A stretch of DNA of 8,842 bases from an uncultured Candidatus Saccharibacteria bacterium (GTDB lineage: Bacteria; Patescibacteriota; Saccharimonadia; Saccharimonadales; Saccharimonadaceae): positions 1 to 8,842 of the forward strand of contig CALHWA010000148.1 of the NCBI GenBank assembly GCA_938036845.1. Reading direction: 5' to 3'. This document shows positions 6,562 through 8,842 of the stretch, in pieces. Each line of letters begins with the position of its first letter. Positions within the stretch are counted from its first letter, which is position 1. Below the pieces are notes generated by a model that saw only the letters and a program-made list of their open reading frames with translations, ran no database searches and had not been told where the DNA came from. A program made the translations under genes and the position numbers.

Positions 6562-7683
6562 TTACAACCCAAATATCCCCTTCCGCCCTAATGTGTCATT
6601 AAACTCGCGGAGGATTTCCTTCTGGCGGCGGTTTAGTTTAGTTGGGGTGTCGACCACTACTGTCACAATATGGGGACCACGCTTGTCGCTTCGCATGTGC
6701 GGCACGCCATGGCCAGATAGCTTGAAGTCGGTGCCCGATTGCGTACCAGCTGGCACCTTCATTGTAATCGTCCCATCGACCGTCTTAACGTCGAGCTCGG
6801 CACCGAGCGCTGCATCTGCCATACCAATATGCTCTTCACTCAAGATTACATCACCTTCGCGGCTAAACGTCTTGTGTGGATTGACCCGCACCTGCACATA
6901 GAGATCACCCTTACTGCCACCACCTACAGCTTCGCCACGACCACGGAGACGAATCGTCGAGCCATTATCGATACCAGCGGGAATCTTGACGGTAATCGTC
7001 TGCTCGCGGCGCTGCACACCGCTACCTTGGCAGACTGTACAGGCCTTCTCAGGAATCTGCCCACGGCCTTGGCATGTCTCACACGTTACCGCCTGTTGAA
7101 TAGGGCCAAACATTGTGTTCATTGTCCGCACGCGTTGGCCAGTGCCTTTACAATCTGGACAACTCTTAAGGCTTGAGCCGGGTTCGACAGTACTACCATG
7201 GCAATGCTCGCATTCGTCATCAAGTGTTAGTGCAAGAGCGACTTCTTTGCCAAAGATCGCTTCTTCAAATTCGAGCGTCACGCTCGTCTCAACATCACGA
7301 CCGCGTGATGGACCTTGGCTTGCACTGCCGCCAGCAGCGCCACCAAAGAACTGGCCAAAGATATCTCCTAGGCCACCATCACCAAAATCAAAGTGGATAT
7401 TCTGCCCCTGGCCAAAGTCGCCAAAGCCAGCAAATGGGTTGCCGCCACCACCACCGCTGGCAGCGCCACCAACGCCGGCATGGCCAAATTGGTCATACCG
7501 CTGGCGCTTTTGCTTGTCCTTGAGAACTTCATACGCTTCGTTGATCTCTTTGAACTTCTCTTCACTCCCACCCGCTTTATCTGGGTGGTACTTCACTGCC
7601 AATTTGCGGAATGCCCGCTTGATGTCATCATCGCTGGCGCTTTTGGCAACACCAAGCACCTCATAATAATCTCGCTTCGCCAT
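6562..7683 (-). CDS. dnaJ: Chaperone DnaJ (Hsp40)
   Basis: 373 residues from the start chosen here, a normal length for type I DnaJ. It delivers unfolded proteins to DnaK and stimulates its ATPase in the cytoplasm. Domains in order: J domain (1-70) beginning [11 protein letters not shown], with the invariant HPD at 33-35 and the [10 protein letters not shown] end; a Gly/Phe-rich region (71-125); a zinc-binding region with four C-x-x-C-x-G repeats (C158/C161, C175/C178, C201/C204, C215/C218); and the C-terminal substrate-binding domains to 373. An in-frame GTG at 7710 would add nine residues (MPIGYTKTD), but it lies inside the CIRCE operator and upstream of the -10 box, so ATG 7683 is preferred. 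It stands alone between radC and the carboxypeptidase gene; hrcA, grpE and dnaK are not in the window. Confidence 0.97.
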   Translation of the reverse strand: MAKRDYYEVLGVAKSASDDDIKRAFRKLAVKYHPDKAGGSEEKFKEINEAYEVLKDKQKRQRYDQFGHAGVGGAASGGGGGNPFAGFGDFGQGQNIHFDFGDGGLGDIFGQFFGGAAGGSASQGPSRGRDVETSVTLEFEEAIFGKEVALALTLDDECEHCHGSTVEPGSSLKSCPDCKGTGQRVRTMNTMFGPIQQAVTCETCQGRGQIPEKACTVCQGSGVQRREQTITVKIPAGIDNGSTIRLRGRGEAVGGGSKGDLYVQVRVNPHKTFSREGDVILSEEHIGMADAALGAELDVKTVDGTITMKVPAGTQSGTDFKLSGHGVPHMRSDKRGPHIVTVVVDTPTKLNRRQKEILREFNDTLGRKGIFGL

Positions 7684-7692
7684 ATCTGTCTT

Positions 7693-7721
7693 AGTATAGC
7701 CAATTGGCACTCTAATTGCAA
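7693..7721 (-). promoter_or_regulatory. dnaJ promoter, sigma70-type
   Basis: On the minus strand TTGCAA (7716-7721) and TATACT (7693-7698) are separated by exactly 17 bp. Nine bases (AAGACAGAT) separate the -10 box from the dnaJ ATG at 7683, so the mRNA would be leaderless or have only a 2-3 nt leader. The -35 box and spacer are covered by the CIRCE element, as expected for repression. Confidence 0.6.
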
Positions 7722-7730
7722 GAGTGCTAA
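7704..7730 (-). promoter_or_regulatory. CIRCE operator (HrcA binding site) for dnaJ
   Basis: On the minus strand the arms TTAGCACTC and GAGTGCCAA flank a 9-base spacer. The consensus is TTAGCACTC-N9-GAGTGCTAA, so 17 of 18 arm positions match and the spacing is exact. HrcA bound here would block RNA polymerase until heat or misfolded protein titrates GroEL/HrcA. It implies that hrcA exists elsewhere in the genome. Confidence 0.93.
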
Positions 7731-7741
7731 CAGGTCATTCC

Positions 7742-8404
7742 TTATGTTTCGGTGATGATCGATATGTAGTTGTGTTTCGTAACGATGAGATGGTCGAGCA
7801 GCTGGATGCCAAGCAGCTTACCCGCCTCAGCAAGGCGCTGCGTCGTCTCTCGGTCAGCCTGGCTTGCGATAAGCTGCCCACTAGGATGATTATGCGCCAC
7901 AATGATCCCCGCTGCTCGGTCGGCAATTGCATCCGTAAAAACTTCTCGTGGGTGTACTAGGCTAGCAGTTAGTGTGCCAATGGTAATCGTGCGTTTGGCG
8001 ATCAAGCGATGTGCTCCATCAAGCGTCAGGCAGACAAAATGCTCCTGCCGTTTGTCGCGAATATCGGTAAGTTGCTCTGCTGCTTTGCTCGGCTCATCAA
8101 TGATAGGCTGGTCACTTTTGAGCAGATAGCGCCGTGCAAGCTCAAAGTTAGCGAGAATCACTGTCACCTTAGCCGCACCAAGGCCAGTTATCTTAGAGAG
8201 CTCTTCATGAGTTAGGTCACCTCCATGTGTGCGCAAGGCTTTAAGCACACAGCGCGCAATTTTGCCAACGTCAGCTTGTGCATTACCGCTGCCGATAATT
8301 GCCATAAGGAGCTCGAGGTCACTCAGGCGAGCTGCTCCATCTCGCGCAAGTTTCTCTCGCGGGCGATCACTTGGTCGTCTGTCGCGCATTCGCATTGGCA
8401 TCAT
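7742..8404 (-). CDS. radC: RadC-family JAMM-domain protein
   Basis: 220 residues, the usual RadC length. The N-terminus has RPREKLARDG and LSDLELLMAIIGSGN (27-41), followed by a helix-hairpin-helix (KITGLGAAKV, 71-80). The C-terminal JAMM/MPN+ domain shows H171-N-H173-P-S-G and D184 with a likely partner E121, the residues that bind zinc in JAMM isopeptidases. RadC was named for DNA repair, but that role is doubtful and its substrate is unknown. Start choice: an AAGGGAG ribosome site directly abuts the ATG at 8404, is 3 nt from the ATG at 8401 and 9 nt from the one at 8395; the last two are better spaced, so the true protein may lack one to three residues. It ends just before the CIRCE element of dnaJ and has its own promoter. 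Confidence 0.93.
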   Translation of the reverse strand: MMPMRMRDRRPSDRPREKLARDGAARLSDLELLMAIIGSGNAQADVGKIARCVLKALRTHGGDLTHEELSKITGLGAAKVTVILANFELARRYLLKSDQPIIDEPSKAAEQLTDIRDKRQEHFVCLTLDGAHRLIAKRTITIGTLTASLVHPREVFTDAIADRAAGIIVAHNHPSGQLIASQADRETTQRLAEAGKLLGIQLLDHLIVTKHNYISIITET

Positions 8405-8428
8405 CTCCCTTCATGCTATATCTTTTAT

Positions 8429-8437
8429 AGTATACCA
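8429..8437 (-). promoter_or_regulatory. Extended -10 promoter of radC
   Basis: TGGTATACT on the minus strand is a -10 hexamer (TATACT, 8429-8434) with the TGn extension. The -35 region is poor. The leader would be about 20 nt and carries the AAGGGAG ribosome site, unlike the leaderless-looking promoters elsewhere in the window. Confidence 0.4.
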
Positions 8438-8548
8438 GAACATTGTGCAAACACTAATTAGGTATTTTGGTTTTGTAACGCAAATGTAGCCCTCTACTCT
8501 CACAATATAAGTTCACTGCAGCTTCAGGCTTGATTTACAATATCTGTT

Positions 8549-8842
8549 TTATAACCAAACTACTGCCTTACCATCGAGTGTGTGCACCGTCTGGCCAGTT
8601 TTATTATCGATAATGTGCGTTTTGGTGGAGCTATCAGCAGTGCTTTTTTGCTCAATGGCGGTGTACTGATCGTTTGGTGATACAGTGATATTCGTTGTAT
8701 ACGCCGGTGGTGTTGTCCGATGAATCACTTGTTTGGCTGGGTAGGTGAGTATTGTTTGGCGCTGCAATATGTGCTGCTGATTAACACTCGTTATCTCCAT
8801 AGCATAGCCACTGTGGGTATGTAAGAAAGAGGCTAGTGATAT
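8549..8842 (-). CDS. C-terminal part of a probable beta-propeller-like protein
   Basis: The frame stays open from the TAA at 8549 to the right edge, so this is the 3' end of a longer gene; the Met codon at 8800 is probably internal, as 14 further sense codons lie upstream of it in the window. The visible 97 residues are rich in Thr, Gln and beta-strand-formers. The stretch TVSPNDQYTAIEQ, followed by HIIDNKTGQTVHTLDG and a final AVVWL, resembles one blade of a TolB/WD40-type propeller (the S-P-D/N-x-x-Y-x-A and D-x-x-T-G motifs). I cannot name the protein or tell whether it is exported. It is followed by radC on the same strand after 144 nt. Confidence 0.6.
   Translation of the reverse strand: MSLASFLHTHSGYAMEITSVNQQHILQRQTILTYPAKQVIHRTTPPAYTTNITVSPNDQYTAIEQKSTADSSTKTHIIDNKTGQTVHTLDGKAVVWL

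Noticed and set aside
6542..6562. Stem-loop at the dnaJ stop codon (7-bp stem with one mismatch, 7-base loop) as a terminator
   Set aside because: The stem is short and mismatched, it overlaps the stop codon, and no T-run follows it on the minus strand, so it is not convincing as an intrinsic terminator.
7115..7666. Long plus-strand open frame opposite dnaJ (183 codons)
   Set aside because: It lies wholly antisense to a confident dnaJ, its translation is Pro/Ser-rich low complexity arising from the Gly/Phe region and Cys repeats on the other strand, and it has no start signals.
7684..7710. Nine-residue N-terminal extension of DnaJ from GTG 7710
   Set aside because: The codon sits within the CIRCE arm and upstream of the -10 box, and DnaJ proteins normally begin a few residues before D-Y-Y-E-x-L-G.
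1..8842. Mobile elements, CRISPR arrays, tRNA or rRNA genes
   Set aside because: I saw no transposase, integrase, regularly spaced repeats, terminal inverted repeats or recognisable RNA-gene motifs in the window.

Overview
The window reads as ordinary bacterial chromosome using the standard code: TAA, TAG and TGA all end recognisable genes, and Trp is TGG. The mix of compact genes, a YebC-family regulator, a HrcA/CIRCE-controlled dnaJ, radC and a group of ATP-grasp ligases with proteases, together with short or apparently absent 5' leaders, would fit a small-genome lineage such as Candidatus Saccharibacteria (Patescibacteria). That placement is inference from gene style. No rRNA or other marker in the window fixes it.

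Layout. Positions 1-215 hold the 3' end of a plus-strand yebC/TACO1-type gene. It is followed by a perfect 12-bp stem terminator (249-278) that can serve both strands. Everything to the right is coded on the minus strand. In transcription order from the right edge these are: the 3' end of a probable beta-propeller-like protein that runs off the window (8549-8842); radC (7742-8404); dnaJ (6562-7683) under a CIRCE operator; then a compact cluster. The cluster contains a DUF1704/MATCAP-like metallocarboxypeptidase (4785-6365), a free-standing ATP-grasp ligase (3403-4770), an ATP-grasp/retropepsin-like (RimB-type, PF05618) fusion (1880-3388) and a RimK-type glutamate ligase (908-1825). A small polytopic membrane protein (356-841) with its own likely promoter ends the series.

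The cluster is the noteworthy part. It places three ATP-grasp domains, which form amide or peptide bonds, beside two unrelated peptidase folds that could remove what the ligases add: a zinc HExxxH carboxypeptidase and an aspartic retropepsin-like domain. This suggests a reversible peptide-tagging (for example glutamylation) system, with writer and eraser functions encoded together. The ATP-grasp half of the fusion looks inactive. The usual metal-binding E-x-N motif is R-x-K, and its ATP-gripping loop lacks glycines, so it may be a regulatory or substrate-recruiting pseudoenzyme joined to an intact-looking protease.

Control signals. dnaJ, the carboxypeptidase gene and the membrane-protein gene each have a good -10 box only 6-9 nt before the ATG, which predicts leaderless or nearly leaderless mRNAs. 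The two AT-rich middle genes are each preceded by an exactly 14-nt gap with no Shine-Dalgarno sequence. rimK and radC do have purine-rich ribosome binding sites. No stretch longer than 300 bases lacks a gene. The longest gaps are 6366-6561 (a promoter and little else), 8405-8548 (the radC promoter and nothing else recognised) and 216-355 (the terminator).
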